A stretch of DNA of 64,000 bases, from the NCBI GenBank assembly GCA_001600455.1, contig BCKC01000007.1, forward strand, positions 1,862,019 to 1,926,018, in the 5' to 3' direction. This document shows positions 22,511 through 33,126 of the stretch, one piece after another. This DNA comes from Endocalyx cinctus. Its lineage: Eukaryota > Ascomycota > Sordariomycetes > Amphisphaeriales > Apiosporaceae. The notes beneath the pieces were generated by a model. The model was given only the letters and a program-made list of their open reading frames with translations. It was not told where the DNA came from and made no database searches. Within the stretch, counting starts at the first letter, position 1; the number at the start of each line of letters is the position of its first letter. Made by a program: the position numbers and the translations under genes.

Positions 22511-23857
22511 ATGACGCGGAATTTTAATGCTAGCGCCAACGGGCATACCGCCAAGGAGAAAAGCAAAGATAAAGGCAGAAATAAAGATGGCAAGATTAAT
22601 AAAAACCACGACGATAAAGATGCCGCGCCTAAGGATAGCCTGGATCGCCTGCCGGACGAGATCGTCATCCAGATTTTCGAGCACGTCGGCCGCGTTTCTA
22701 AGCGGGACCTCGGCAACTTGTCGCTCCTGAACAAGCGGTACCATACCGTTACCGACGCCGTACTGTACAAGAGTATCCACTTCGAGACCCCCGAGCTGCA
22801 CCTCATCTTCAGCGAATCCCTCAGCCGCCGGCCGCGCCGCGGGTCCGCCATCTACGAGGTCAAGCTCGAGTACCCCTCGTCCGAGCTGTCGCAGCTGGCC
22901 CTCGAGGCGCCCGTGCACGGGTCCCACTACGACCCGTCCCGGTTCGACAGCCTGTCGCGCACCCTGTCCATCATGTCGAACCTGGAGACGCTCGACATCG
23001 CGGTCCCGGACACGCTCCTGCACGGGATCGGGACCCTGTTCAACGGCCCGTTCGACCTCGCCTGCCTCAAGACCTGTACTTTATTCTACCAGTGCCCCGA
23101 GGACCGGTACTGGGACCTGCGCGAGAACATCCACATCTTCTCCCACCCGACGCTCGAGTCCCTCGTCATCCGGCGCGCCAAGCTGGACGAGAAAGGGTTC
23201 GACTTCGTCGAGCGGCCGCACGCGACCGCGCTCGAGAAGCTGCACCTGATCGACTGCGACGTCAACGACGACGCGCTCTCGGACGTGCTCGAGTTCCCGG
23301 CCGGCCTGAAAGAATTCGTCATGACCCAGGCGGCCGAGCCGTCGCCGCCGCTGGAGGAGAGCTCCGACAACGCGGGCGATTACGTCGTGGCGCTGCAGTC
23401 CCAGTGCGCGACGCTCGAGTCCGTCACCATCGACTCGGCCACGCTCGGCAGCCGCAGGTCGCTGCGGATGCGCGACTTCGCCGCTCTGAAAACGTTGCGC
23501 CTGAGCTGGGATTGGCAGCTCTTCGGTCGCTCCTCCAAGAAGCCCAGGCTGAACTCGGTGAGCCTCCCGCCGGCGCTCGAGACGCTGGAGTTATTCGAGG
23601 AGCTGGGCACGGACGAGGAGGTCACCGAGCTGCTCGTCTACCTGCTGCAGACCAAGAACGTCGTCGCCAATACGTGGAAAGAGTTTATCGTCGTAGAGGG
23701 AGACCACGGCGTGCCCGAAGAGGTGAAAGAGGCGTGCAAGGGACAAGACTTAAACATGCGTATCATAGGCGCTATGGATGACGATGACGACGACGACGAC
23801 GACGACGACGAGGATGACGCTGAAGATGATGCGGATAATGACGGAAAACGACGATGA
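22511..23857 (+). CDS. F-box protein with leucine-rich-like repeats
   Basis: Likely substrate receptor of an SCF ubiquitin ligase, 448 residues, intronless. The start is the first in-frame ATG; the frame stays open a little upstream with no other ATG. An N-terminal Lys/Asp-rich tail (about residues 10-40) leads into an F-box at about 45-90, recognisable from LDRLPDEIVIQIFEHVG, LSLLNKRYH and AVLYKSIHF. The following ~280 residues contain irregular LRR-like strands (LKTCTLFYQ, LEKLHLIDCDV, LKTLRLSW) typical of fungal F-box proteins. The C-terminus is an acidic run with 11 consecutive Asp, then Glu/Asp and a basic KRR end. The gene is much richer in GC, with many CG dinucleotides, than its AT-rich surroundings, so false overlapping frames occur on both strands. 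The target protein is unknown. Confidence 0.88.
   Translation: MTRNFNASANGHTAKEKSKDKGRNKDGKINKNHDDKDAAPKDSLDRLPDEIVIQIFEHVGRVSKRDLGNLSLLNKRYHTVTDAVLYKSIHFETPELHLIFSESLSRRPRRGSAIYEVKLEYPSSELSQLALEAPVHGSHYDPSRFDSLSRTLSIMSNLETLDIAVPDTLLHGIGTLFNGPFDLACLKTCTLFYQCPEDRYWDLRENIHIFSHPTLESLVIRRAKLDEKGFDFVERPHATALEKLHLIDCDVNDDALSDVLEFPAGLKEFVMTQAAEPSPPLEESSDNAGDYVVALQSQCATLESVTIDSATLGSRRSLRMRDFAALKTLRLSWDWQLFGRSSKKPRLNSVSLPPALETLELFEELGTDEEVTELLVYLLQTKNVVANTWKEFIVVEGDHGVPEEVKEACKGQDLNMRIIGAMDDDDDDDDDDDEDDAEDDADNDGKRR
23777..23821 (+). repeat. GAY codon repeat encoding the Asp run
   Basis: A trinucleotide GAC/GAT microsatellite inside the F-box gene encodes eleven Asp, then Glu and Asp. Its length is likely to vary between strains. 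Confidence 0.9.
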
Positions 23858-24367
23858 TTAAGGTTTACTATTAATTATAGAGGAGGCAGATAAAGAGAAA
23901 GGCGGATGGATACAGGATAGAATAAACTCATGAGTCCTGGTTAGAGAGGTCGTGGCATATAGACTTAGATAAAGAAAGAAGATACCTGGAAAAGATCAAT
24001 TGCGAGAGCGAGGTTGGAACTGGGTAGACGACGGTGATAGACGAGATTATCAGCATTACAGGTCTTGAAACGGTACAAAATAAAAAATCACTTTCTTTTA
24101 TTAGGCGATATCGAAACGTGTTTATCAAGATCGAGAATTGATTGGACAGAATTGGTCTACCTCATTACTACTACTACCCTTGATTTTCTCTTAGAACATG
24201 AGCATCGGCCTTACGTGACCGTCCTTCGTCGTACAACTCTTAACTCTATGAGGATGGTTATATACACTAACGTATAATCTCTAATATATGGAAACGTAGA
24301 ATATCCAGCGATCCCTCGATTTGAGGGTGGCTTCCTCAAAGTAGGATTGATCCTCCAAATATTCTCG

Positions 24368-24543
24368 CCTTCACTGCTTTTTAGCACTATTGGGGGGTTA
24401 AGTACTTAGATAATCCCCACAACCTTAGTAAGGCATTGCTGATATCGCCCGAATAGACTGATTTACACCGTATTATTAATCCCTTGTCTTGATTGTATAA
24501 CTATCTACTTGACCCTTCGAGGGTGCTTAAAATGCAGTGAAGG
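24368..24543. repeat. Imperfect foldback (inverted repeat), ~45-bp arms
   Basis: The left arm starts CCTTCACTGC at 24368 and the right arm ends with its exact complement GCAGTGAAGG at 24543. Moving inward the arms keep pairing: a T-rich segment, a perfect AGCAC, then about 16 of 25 positions including GGGT(T/C)AAGTA. They enclose a loop of roughly 84 nt. No target-site duplication is obvious. It could be a remnant MITE or a hairpin RNA precursor; sequence alone does not decide. Confidence 0.65.
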
Positions 24544-25035
24544 AGGGGGCGGCTTTGAAAACGGAGCTGTCTCTGCGCAAGCTCTCCTTCGAGATTATGC
24601 CGCGATGCAGTTTCGCAGTTTCTGATACTTGAGGCATCCCTTTAAGCGCCAGCTCAGTAACTTACAACCCATTCCTTACAAGACCTCAGGCATGTCATCC
24701 AACACATAACGGGCTAATACCACTCTCCGAATTAGTTGTTCCTAAAAGAAGTGATAGGGGATAAATAATACATGTAAAAGAAAAGAAAAAAGAAAGGGCG
24801 GGAAGAAAAAGAACCCCCTCCCCACTGAGTACGAGCTGTCTTTATGTGTGCGTAAATATATGCAGTCATGATATAGAGGGATAGTGCCGGTCCTCGATGG
24901 ATTAGGGTCTTTATAGGGGCTAAGCTTTAGTGAATATACCGCTAATATCGCTTCAGCATTACACCTACTCTAAGTAAGTAACCAGCGATTAATTTTGTAG
25001 TGGGGTAGACCCTGAAATAGGCGTACCTCGTGCCT

Positions 25036-25096
25036 AGCAAACCTTGCTAATATAATAAATAACCGCTATAGAATAGCGTGTCAGCAAGGGTTTGCT
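25036..25096. repeat. Nested/triple palindrome block
   Basis: AGCAAACCTTGCT (25036-25048) and AGCAAGGGTTTGCT (25083-25096) are reverse complements apart from one extra G. Each is also a small hairpin on its own (AGCAA/TTGCT). Between them is CGCTAT-AGA-ATAGCG (25064-25078). The block can therefore fold as three adjacent hairpins or as one large cruciform, with complementary ACC and GGT loops. The function is unknown. Confidence 0.7.
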
Positions 25097-25164
25097 CTCC
25101 CCTTCAGCCCCTGGTGTTGTTATTCGAATAATAGCTACCAACTGGATCTCATATTATCAACCAA

Positions 25165-25383
25165 ATGTCCTCGGGCCCCCTCTCAGCGCCTACAGCCGAA
25201 GCTTACCTCAAGCCCGTATCGCATTCAATCGTGATCAAGCATAAAATCGAAGAGCTGTTATCGCTTCCTCATGTTCTAAACAGTTTTCTGAATGATAGTA
25301 TAGTGATAGCATACGACATAGTCTTGGAAGGCGTCGTCCTAGCTCTTCGTATTGATGTTCAAGATGGGCATATGTCCATCTAA
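25165..25383 (+). CDS. Small hypothetical ORF (72 codons), weak
   Basis: The ORF starts ATG after CAACCAA, a favourable fungal start context, and its first half has GC-richer, protein-like codons. It has no recognised motif, signal peptide or membrane helix. A helical middle (HKIEELLSLPHVLNSFL) is the only visible structure. It lies 70 bp after the palindrome block. It may be chance or a decayed fragment. Confidence 0.2.
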   Translation: MSSGPLSAPTAEAYLKPVSHSIVIKHKIEELLSLPHVLNSFLNDSIVIAYDIVLEGVVLALRIDVQDGHMSI

Positions 25384-28342
25384 AAATGTGATCATACTGC
25401 TTCATCATCCAATACGTAGGTTATCATCCTTATCGTAACTTATTTTTCCACTTATCGCTTTTAGATTCAACCTTTCATACCAATTTGCTCATGTCGTCTC
25501 AGCGATCATCTCATCAGTCTCGGGTCACGGAGACAAGAGTGAGAAGACCACAGGGGTTGTTATCACCAGAGAGTATCGGACTCTGCCCCTAATAACCCCG
25601 TATAAGCCCCATGTAAATGTCTATGCTTTAGATTGAGAATGAGAATGTTATGATAAAACTCGGCGGGAATAATATCCAGATACATTCAAGGAGAATCACC
25701 CATCGTCCCAGACGAAAAAGGATTATGATAGATACGGGGCCAAGACTGAAGAAACAATTAACTCCATGGAGCGATATTGGAGGGTATACCGTCGGTATAC
25801 TCTTGATACAGAAACCCTAGAAAAGAAAATAACTAGGTCGGAGGGATATTGAATCATTCACTCGAAGGATGCGTGATAAACTCATCCTCCCAACCCAGGA
25901 GAGCCCAGGAGACAGTCACGGATACCTTGCTGTAGGATCGATTATAGCTTTACACATTTCTAGGAAAAAGCATTGAGACGAACATCTCATGAAGGTAGAT
26001 GTATTTAGATTACTAGTTACTATGGTAAGATTTTAGAAATGTACGGACCCGGAATGACTTCATAGATAAACGTCCTCATAGATATGAGACTAGTTGTAAG
26101 CGTGCCTATCACCAGCACCTAGTAAGTGAGACATATGTCGATGCTCAATTCATAATGGTTGATATAAAGATCATCGCGGCAGCTCATAAAGCAGGGAAGA
26201 ACCTAGGTATTGCTTCCCTCCAAAATATACATTTCGGGGCAACCCTCATGTCTTGTTCATTGCTCTCGTTTCTTTTTTCCCCCTCCCATCAACCTTGCCA
26301 TTTCATTTGGTTTGGTTTGGTTTAATTCTATATTTTTCTCTTAGATTTAAGATCGATAGTATGGTATGGTTAGGTTAGAAGAGACAGGGTAACGGTAGTG
26401 TCATTCCAGATGATGGTTGGTATAGAGCACCAAAATAGGAGTTGAGCTGGAAGAGAGAAAGTGTGAGCATTAGAAGCTGCAATGGCAAAAAAAGCCCATC
26501 TCTGATATCTTGTGACGTCTGATTCATAGTGACCTCGATAACTGAATTATGGCTGGGTGAGATTTGTAAATGGACTAGGGATCAACTGTAGGGGAGGGGG
26601 GGTGTATGATATGAGCGTAGTAGACTGAGCCTAGCGATCAAGTAGATATATCCATACTTCTGAAGGCTTAGTAACAAGAACGTTAATTATTTGCTTTGCC
26701 TTTTTCATTTATATGGCGGCAATCTCTCTTTATACAAACGATACTCCACTTAGGTTACCGGGAGGGTGGCCGCAAGTACGGAGCTAAGGTGGATATGGAT
26801 ATAACCACTGCCGCTATGTCAAATCCTTACTGCCTTGATTACTAGTCAATATTCAAGACGCTATAGAAAAACCCGTAGCCGAGAGGATGGTATATCTTTT
26901 ATCCATTAAACTGACCTCTAATCTGGAACCCCACGTAGTCCCTTTGCCTGGGTCTCCCAGTCCATTCTATCCTTCCCTTTTTTCGACTCTCGATTTTTAA
27001 CTCCCCAGATCCTTCTATTGGTTATACTCTTACTTATCGCTTCGAAAATTCATCTTGACTCTTCCATATTCATATACTTTTCGTTTCTCGCGTGTGGCGT
27101 TAAGGGGTTATCGTCCATCCATCTATCCACCCAGCACTTATTGTTTCGTAGCCGATATCTTGCTTCGTTATACGTCGTATCCCGAAGAGCGTATCATCGA
27201 TGGTTCATTAGAAGGATTTTTTTTCATCTCATAGGCGTATACGTAAATTCTTGGTCATCCATCTCCGTACGTGTCCTCTCAAAGAATCGACTTAACAGAA
27301 ACTTCCCATCGGAGAAAAGAAGAAAGGAGACGAAAAAAAAAAAAAAAAAAGAAAAAAAGAGGTAATATAATAATTACAACGACACTTGCCCATATATATA
27401 AATTATAATCTACCGCGAAACAGTAAGACCTGTGGGACGGACCCCCCTCTCACTCCCGCTAATCACTTTTTATCGCCCGTCATTCCACGTGTACATGACA
27501 ACAACCTTGATGGACACCTTGATGGTCAACTTGCACAAACCACTACCACCATCACTCACTTCCGTCCAATCAAAAGTTTTTCATCTCTCCCCTTAAGTCA
27601 GGGGGGGAATAAAAATAGGAATAAATAGATCATCTTTCCCCCTTGTTTTATACTCGTACCTTATTTATCCGGTTTCCTGGGGAAAAGGAGGGTATGCATG
27701 TTGCTTATTTTGACGACATCTCTTTACTCTGCTTTTAAATATGACTTTTTCTTCTTGTTTTCACGCTGTTGAGTAGTATGAAATACGCATTTTTGAATAT
27801 TAAGAGATGAAGTTGTGAAAAATATAGGAAGAAGACGAGAGAGCATCGCATATGATACTGGTCTGTAGCACGCGCCCCTCCTCATCCAATCTCTCACTCG
27901 AAAATAGTAACACGCACAAAAACTTCCGACCATCAACTGATCAACTAAACCGTCCAAATAGACGAGTTGGAATTGAAAGTGAGTTGGTAATATCAAGATA
28001 ACCCGAGATGCAAGATCTATAGTATGGGGCTGAAGCACCCGACAGCGATGAAAGGGACAGTCATGTAAGTCGATAAGAGGTATAATATTTTTCTCTATAC
28101 TAGACTAATGCTCTCGTACTCCTTGTCGAGATTACATTTTCCATCTATAGTCCGACTTCCTTCATTATACTTTTTTTTTTAATATTCATTCATTTTCTCA
28201 TTTTACACCACATCTAAACCCAAGATACCTCTCCTTTTTTTTCGAGAATATTGATTCCTTAGGTGGCGACCTCTGAGAAGAGGTGACGCATATACACACA
28301 TATTTTTATGTCGATATGCGATGGTGGTATACGATGAGACGC

Positions 28343-28949
28343 TTAGTGTCCGGGCATGTGCTCGAAGGCGGCCTCGAGCTTCTCCTGGCAGAAGGGAAGC
28401 TTGCCAGCGGTCCAGATCTCCACTTTCTACACGTCATCCTCGAGGTTAGCAAACGGCCTTCATACAGATATCTCTCTCTTTAGGGCAAAGGTGTTTATAT
28501 ATATATATATATATTGTCACTTACGGGCTGGAGGGCCTTCTTCTGCTCGAGGTCGAGGGTACCGCCCTTAAGGGCGATGATTGGGGGAGCGGCCTCGGGG
28601 TCGTGGGCGATCGGAGAACCGCACTCGCCGCAGAAAATACGGTGGACGGCCATGCCGGAGGATCCCTTGCCGGCCCAGCTCTTGGTGGGACCGGTCAAGG
28701 TAAGCTTGTCCTTGGGGACGACAACGACGAGGGCTACGAAGGAGGGGGATTAAACGTTAACACAAGCACATACAGTCAAACCAATTGACGACGAAGTATA
28801 TGGATAGGTGTGAAAGGAAGCTATGACCTACAGTAGGTGGAACCAGTCTGGCGCTGGCAGTCATCGCAGTGGTCGTAGGCGACGTTGAGGGGCTCGGCGT
28901 CAACGGTGTACTTAACCGCTCCGCAAAGGCAGTGTCCGGAGAGACCCAT
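28343..28949 (-). CDS. GFA/CENP-V-fold zinc-binding protein
   Basis: Small protein of 136 residues in the family named after glutathione-dependent formaldehyde-activating enzyme. Three exons: 28832-28949, 28525-28733 and 28343-28426. Donors are GTAGGT and GTAAGT; acceptors are CGTAG and TGTAG. The frame is continuous at 137 codons. The zinc ligands of the fold are visible: HCLCGA (Cys7/Cys9), HCDDCQRQTG (Cys28/Cys31, with the common Q/R-x-G-S), and FCGECGSPI in exon 2. The C-terminal exon gives the usual VEIWTAGKLPF...H tail. The second intron contains a TA microsatellite beside its donor. Members are often of unknown substrate, and binding of glutathione adducts is inferred from the family only. 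The start is the only ATG before the first CxC motif. Confidence 0.92.
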
Positions 28950-30537
28950 TGTGAATATGTATGATTGTATATATATGGATTGATTTTGGATGATGGTTGG
29001 TATGGAGGATGAGGAGAGAGAGAAGAAAAAACTTGAGCTCAATTGGAGAGGATGTGTCTTCTTAAATACACTCAAGTCGACATGCTAGGACAAGGAGAAT
29101 GTCATAATGAGGGGACTACATACTACTGTATCAAATGGAACGTTTCCCACCACCATGCCGCGCTCACCGTCTGCGCGTGGGTGGGACGCAATATGCAGCA
29201 TATGCCGCAACCCATCCTAAGTGGTTTAACAGCATTTCCAGTCTGACATGCAGAGTTAATCCAATCACTCATCAAATGAAATACAAGGTCCAGCGTAAGC
29301 AGTCAGCGTAGCTATGAGACCGGAGGCCTTGTTAGGCCTTTGCGAATCTCTCCGAGCTTCTCGAGATGGCGGGGTTATACTTGAGGTTGTTAGCGGGGTT
29401 ATTGACAACGCAATACGTCAGGATGAGGCGCATTAGTGGGATGAGGCCCTTGCAACAGCTTGCAATAGGGTAGCATCGATGATAACAAGTATGCTTCGTT
29501 GTAAATCCATTCCCATGCAAGGGTTCAATTTACTTCAGTAGCCAAGCTTAAAATTAGTATTTACAGGGTTAGTAAGGTGGGAAATATGGCCCGAAGCGCA
29601 TAAATAGTGAAAACCTAGATGAACTGGGGGAGTAACAAGAAGGACTAAATCAGCGCCGATCTTCCCGGATCCAACATATCGAACAGTAATACAAATAGAT
29701 GGATGTGAAACTAACAGAAAGGCTGATATCAAAAGGTGGGGTTAAAATAAATTTGTCAATCATCCTGGAGGGGCTGTTTTGTAGTATGCAAAAGGGTTGG
29801 CATCAGCTTTTTGTTTTGAATAGATACGTGATCATGAACGTAACACTATGTGACTCGCCACCTATGTAATCAGGATTTGGAATTTTTTTTTTATTCAACG
29901 TTTCAGGCCTAGCCTTGTAGCTTAAGGATTAAACCTGCAGAGTCGAAATTGCGGCATGCTGTAGTATGTGTGTTCCCGTTACACATATGCGTATGTAGGT
30001 GAGAAAAATGATCTGCCAACTTTAGTGTCTCGTTGGCGACGGATGAGGATGAAGATAGGCGTGTCATCCGTATCACGTTCATTTTGATCCGCTACGTTAT
30101 CGTTGAAAGCCTGTCGCCATATCCAGAAATATTTATGCGACATGTTTCTAATTTGAGAGTTCCGATATTAACGTTGTTATCTTTTGTGTCTTGATGCTGT
30201 CGAAATAAGCAAATTGATACGACGCTAATCTCTTTCGTCATCAGCCCGAGGGTCCAGCCGGCTTCGCGGCGTCTTATACGATGAAAGATCTAGCTTCCTA
30301 TTGGTTATTCTAGTTAATCTTCATTATTTCAAATATTTATCCTAGATATGTCAGATCCAGATCTACCAATGGCCATCGGACCGAGCATCATGCAGTCTCA
30401 GGTGGATAAGACAGACCGGTGTCCTGGACTTAGAACTGAAATATGATCTATCGCCGAATTCATGTAAATATTGTATACAAGGTATGTTTGACAAATTCAT
30501 GGTTACGATCAGTTATTTCCGACCGAAATACTTCAAA
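28950..30537. other. Intergenic region, nothing recognised
   Basis: Spacer between the GFA gene start and the DUF1365 gene end, with chance frames of up to 67 codons only. A short GC-richer patch at about 30240-30290 shows no usable frame. Confidence 0.55.
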
Positions 30538-32433
30538 TTATCTTAACATGATCCATGATATCAGTGTCTTGAGGATAAAGATTTCCATTAAAAGGATATC
30601 AGGGCTTCCAAAAGCAATCCTATCAGCGATGAACAACTTCATGACCAATTTTCTATACAAGGCTCGATTTTTGTCATACTCGTTCGACAGAACGAACCCG
30701 TCCATCGATGATAGGCGAAATCCTCGAATGTCTTTTTGGCGACGAGAATCAGCATCATCCGTTGACTGGCTGGAAGTTAAAGGTCGCTCTATTCTTTCGG
30801 GCTTCCGGCGCAGAGTCTTTATCGCCGTGAACCAGGCAAAATCAACGTAACTTGGAGTCTCGATTGGTGGAGGCGGTTTCTTAAAAACGAACTTTGGGAG
30901 TAACTTGGGATCCGACAACCAGATTGTGCAATTTTCATGCAATTCGCAAAACATGGCCTCGAAATCGTGGGCGTAGTAGACAAATCTTGAATAGAATGCG
31001 GGTGTTAATACCTTAAATTCTAGGTGCTCAGCAATACTCTGGTTATTTTCAGCTGTGGGCGAGTAAATTTCCACGCTGGACACATCAGGTAGGCCACTTG
31101 GGGTATATTTTACGATTATCGAAGCAGGTGACTGTCGAACGAGATGCTGTAGGTATCTTCTGAAGAAAGGCTCAAGCTCCCGCTCAACTTCATCAGCATG
31201 CCTCCCCATGCTGTCTTTCAGTGGTTCAGGACGATACCAGACATGGAGTTTTCGTTTGAAGAAGAGAGCCGCAGCTTCTTTGACGATTCGAGGGTAAGTA
31301 ACAAAACCAACCCACCACCAGGCGCAGAGAAATTTAAACTCCTGTGCTAGTGTCAGCGTCTTAGGATCAATAGCCTCACCCTCCGAAAATATTCGAGTGA
31401 CTAGTTTTATGTGGTCCTTTGAAGATAGGAGATTGATGTTGGCTTGAATAGGTCCTATACCCTCCATGTTAGGTGCCAGGGGGTCATGAGCCATAATGGA
31501 GTATCCCCCTTTCCTAGAGTTGAATGGAGATACATGAAAGTCTTTCCGCCATCTGTCCTTCAAAGGTTTTGATATCAGATCCTTGGGTATCTGGCTCGCA
31601 TTTACGAGTTCAGATTCATCGAGAGCTTCTTCGGTAGCATTGTCACTGTTGGTCACGAAGTACATACGCCTCTCGTCAAACGTGTTGTTCACCTCAAGAA
31701 GTACCGCGCTTAGCTGTTTCTCGGCATTATACAGATACCAGAAGGAAATCGGATTGAAGTGATAGCCCAAAAATTTAGCGGCCGTGACCATATATGCATG
31801 CGGATATTGAGAAGCATCGACGCCCTGGGATTGTTAGGTAAATCACATCGTGAAGACTAAATTTAGGATGAAGCGTACCTGGGATGTCAGGTACTGATCC
31901 AGCTTACCCCTTAGACCAAGGTGCCCATCTCCTCGTCGGAGATAGTCAGCTGAATTAACATGGTACCAGCCTTTTCTCTTCCCAGCTTCTGTATCGACCG
32001 ATATCATGTCACCCGCAACACCACTCCAACCAACCGGTATTCCCACCAAGAGGTAGGAATAAGAAAACGAGTGCTTCTTTGGAAAGAGTCTAGTATGCGT
32101 TGTCCTACATGGAAAAAGTAAAGGCTGACTCGGGCCCGACCATGTGGTTAAGATTTGGTTCGAAGTGAGAGATCTAATTCTAGAAATACCAAGCACGCCG
32201 AGTGCGGCCGCTACACCCGCGATTGTCGGTACGATTATTTTAGCATCGTAATATTCTAGAGTGAATGGAACAATTCGAGAAGTATTTTTCCATAAAAACC
32301 AGATTGCAAGTGCGGTAATCTCGCGTCGTGTACCAAAGGTTCCATAATATGAAAGAGTAGCTGCTCGCAAAATGAGTGAGTGCAAAGACATGATCACCAC
32401 CAGACCATATAAACGCCAAGAAATATCAATCAA
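30538..32433 (-). CDS. DUF1365 protein with N-terminal membrane segments
   Basis: Unknown function, 613 residues. Two exons, 31879-32433 and 30538-31824, split by a 54-bp intron (GTACGC...CCCAG, phase 0) that contains an in-frame stop and so must be removed. The first ~100 residues have two or three hydrophobic helices (about 10-30, 40-57 and 65-85), suggesting membrane anchoring. A DUF1365 domain follows: it opens with the conserved LLFPCRTTHTRLFPKKHSFSY pattern at about 105-125 and has the signature GYHFNPISFWYLY just after the splice junction. In bacteria DUF1365 genes often sit beside cyclopropane fatty acid synthase genes, hinting at lipid modification, but no such gene is in this window. 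It is divergent from MBF1, with 693 bp between starts. Confidence 0.88.
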
Positions 32434-33126
32434 GCATTTATCATTGGAGTGTAACTTGTAACAACGAAACTACTCATGCTAATTAAAATAAAATATACTA
32501 AGTAATCGCATTATATAACGCAGAAAATGAAGAGGTTAAAAGAAGCAGACATATTGAATGATGATACAATCACTCTGTTTCAAGTACGGAGTACTCCGGT
32601 ACTTTGCAGGCGTATTGCTTGGACAGGCACCAGAGGCATTACAGCTGTTAACGAGCGATAGAGACTAATTTAGTGTTGTAGGGTAGGTGAGCGAATAGAT
32701 TAGGCTAGATAAGGATCAATCGGCAATAATACTTCCGCTCGCACAGTAAATAAAATACGGTGATTCTACCACCTGCCATCTGCCATCTGCCACCTGCCTT
32801 CCTGCATAGCCCCTCCCTCTTCTTTCCCCCAGACCGATTGAGTCAGGCCCGAGTCGATGGTGGGGGCTATGACATTCCTTTAGGTTCTACCACCAATGAC
32901 CACATCAAATAAGTATTTTTAAACCACTCTTTCATCATTTTGATTACCTCTCATACGTCTACATACCAACTATATAAACGAACAATTTCAGAAAACACCA
33001 CAAACAAATAAACAGAAACCATTGCTTCAATTATAAGCAATCTACGAATATTAAATCAGAATTGAGAATACATAATATCTCATCAAAACTTCTTTCATCC
33101 ATACCTCACCTATCATTACATTCACG
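32434..33126. promoter_or_regulatory. Divergent promoter region of DUF1365 and MBF1
   Basis: A 693-bp spacer carrying a perfect GGAGTACTCC palindrome near 32587-32596, a four-unit CCAYCTG array (32769-32796), a pyrimidine-rich CCCTCCCTCTTC stretch (32811-32830) and TGAGTCA at 32839-32845. The last matches the Gcn4/Cpc1-type bZIP consensus and lies about 280 bp before the MBF1 start. All sites are assigned by motif only. Confidence 0.45.
32769..32796 (+). repeat. Four 7-bp units CCAYCTG
   Basis: The units CCACCTG, CCATCTG, CCATCTG and CCACCTG are exactly adjacent. Each contains a CANNTG E-box core, so the array offers four phased bHLH-type sites in the divergent promoter. It may also be simple slippage. 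Confidence 0.8.

Larger units (their letters stand above)
23858..28342. other. Gene-poor 4.5-kb region with foldback structures
   Basis: AT-rich, with palindromes concentrated at 24300-25100 (listed separately). Small hairpins include CCCTC/GAGGG at about 24314-24328, AGGAT/ATCCT at about 24342-24353, ACCCT/AGGGT at about 24513-24525 and AGAGT/ACTCT at about 25573-25587. One 72-codon ORF at 25165 has a fair start context. The rest, including 26000-28340, shows only chance frames, a (TA) run near 28500 just inside the next gene's intron, and purine-rich tracts. Confidence 0.55.

Noticed and set aside
23092..23781. 229-codon overlapping frame inside the F-box gene
   Set aside because: Arg/Ala-rich shadow caused by high GC; the F-box frame has the family motifs.
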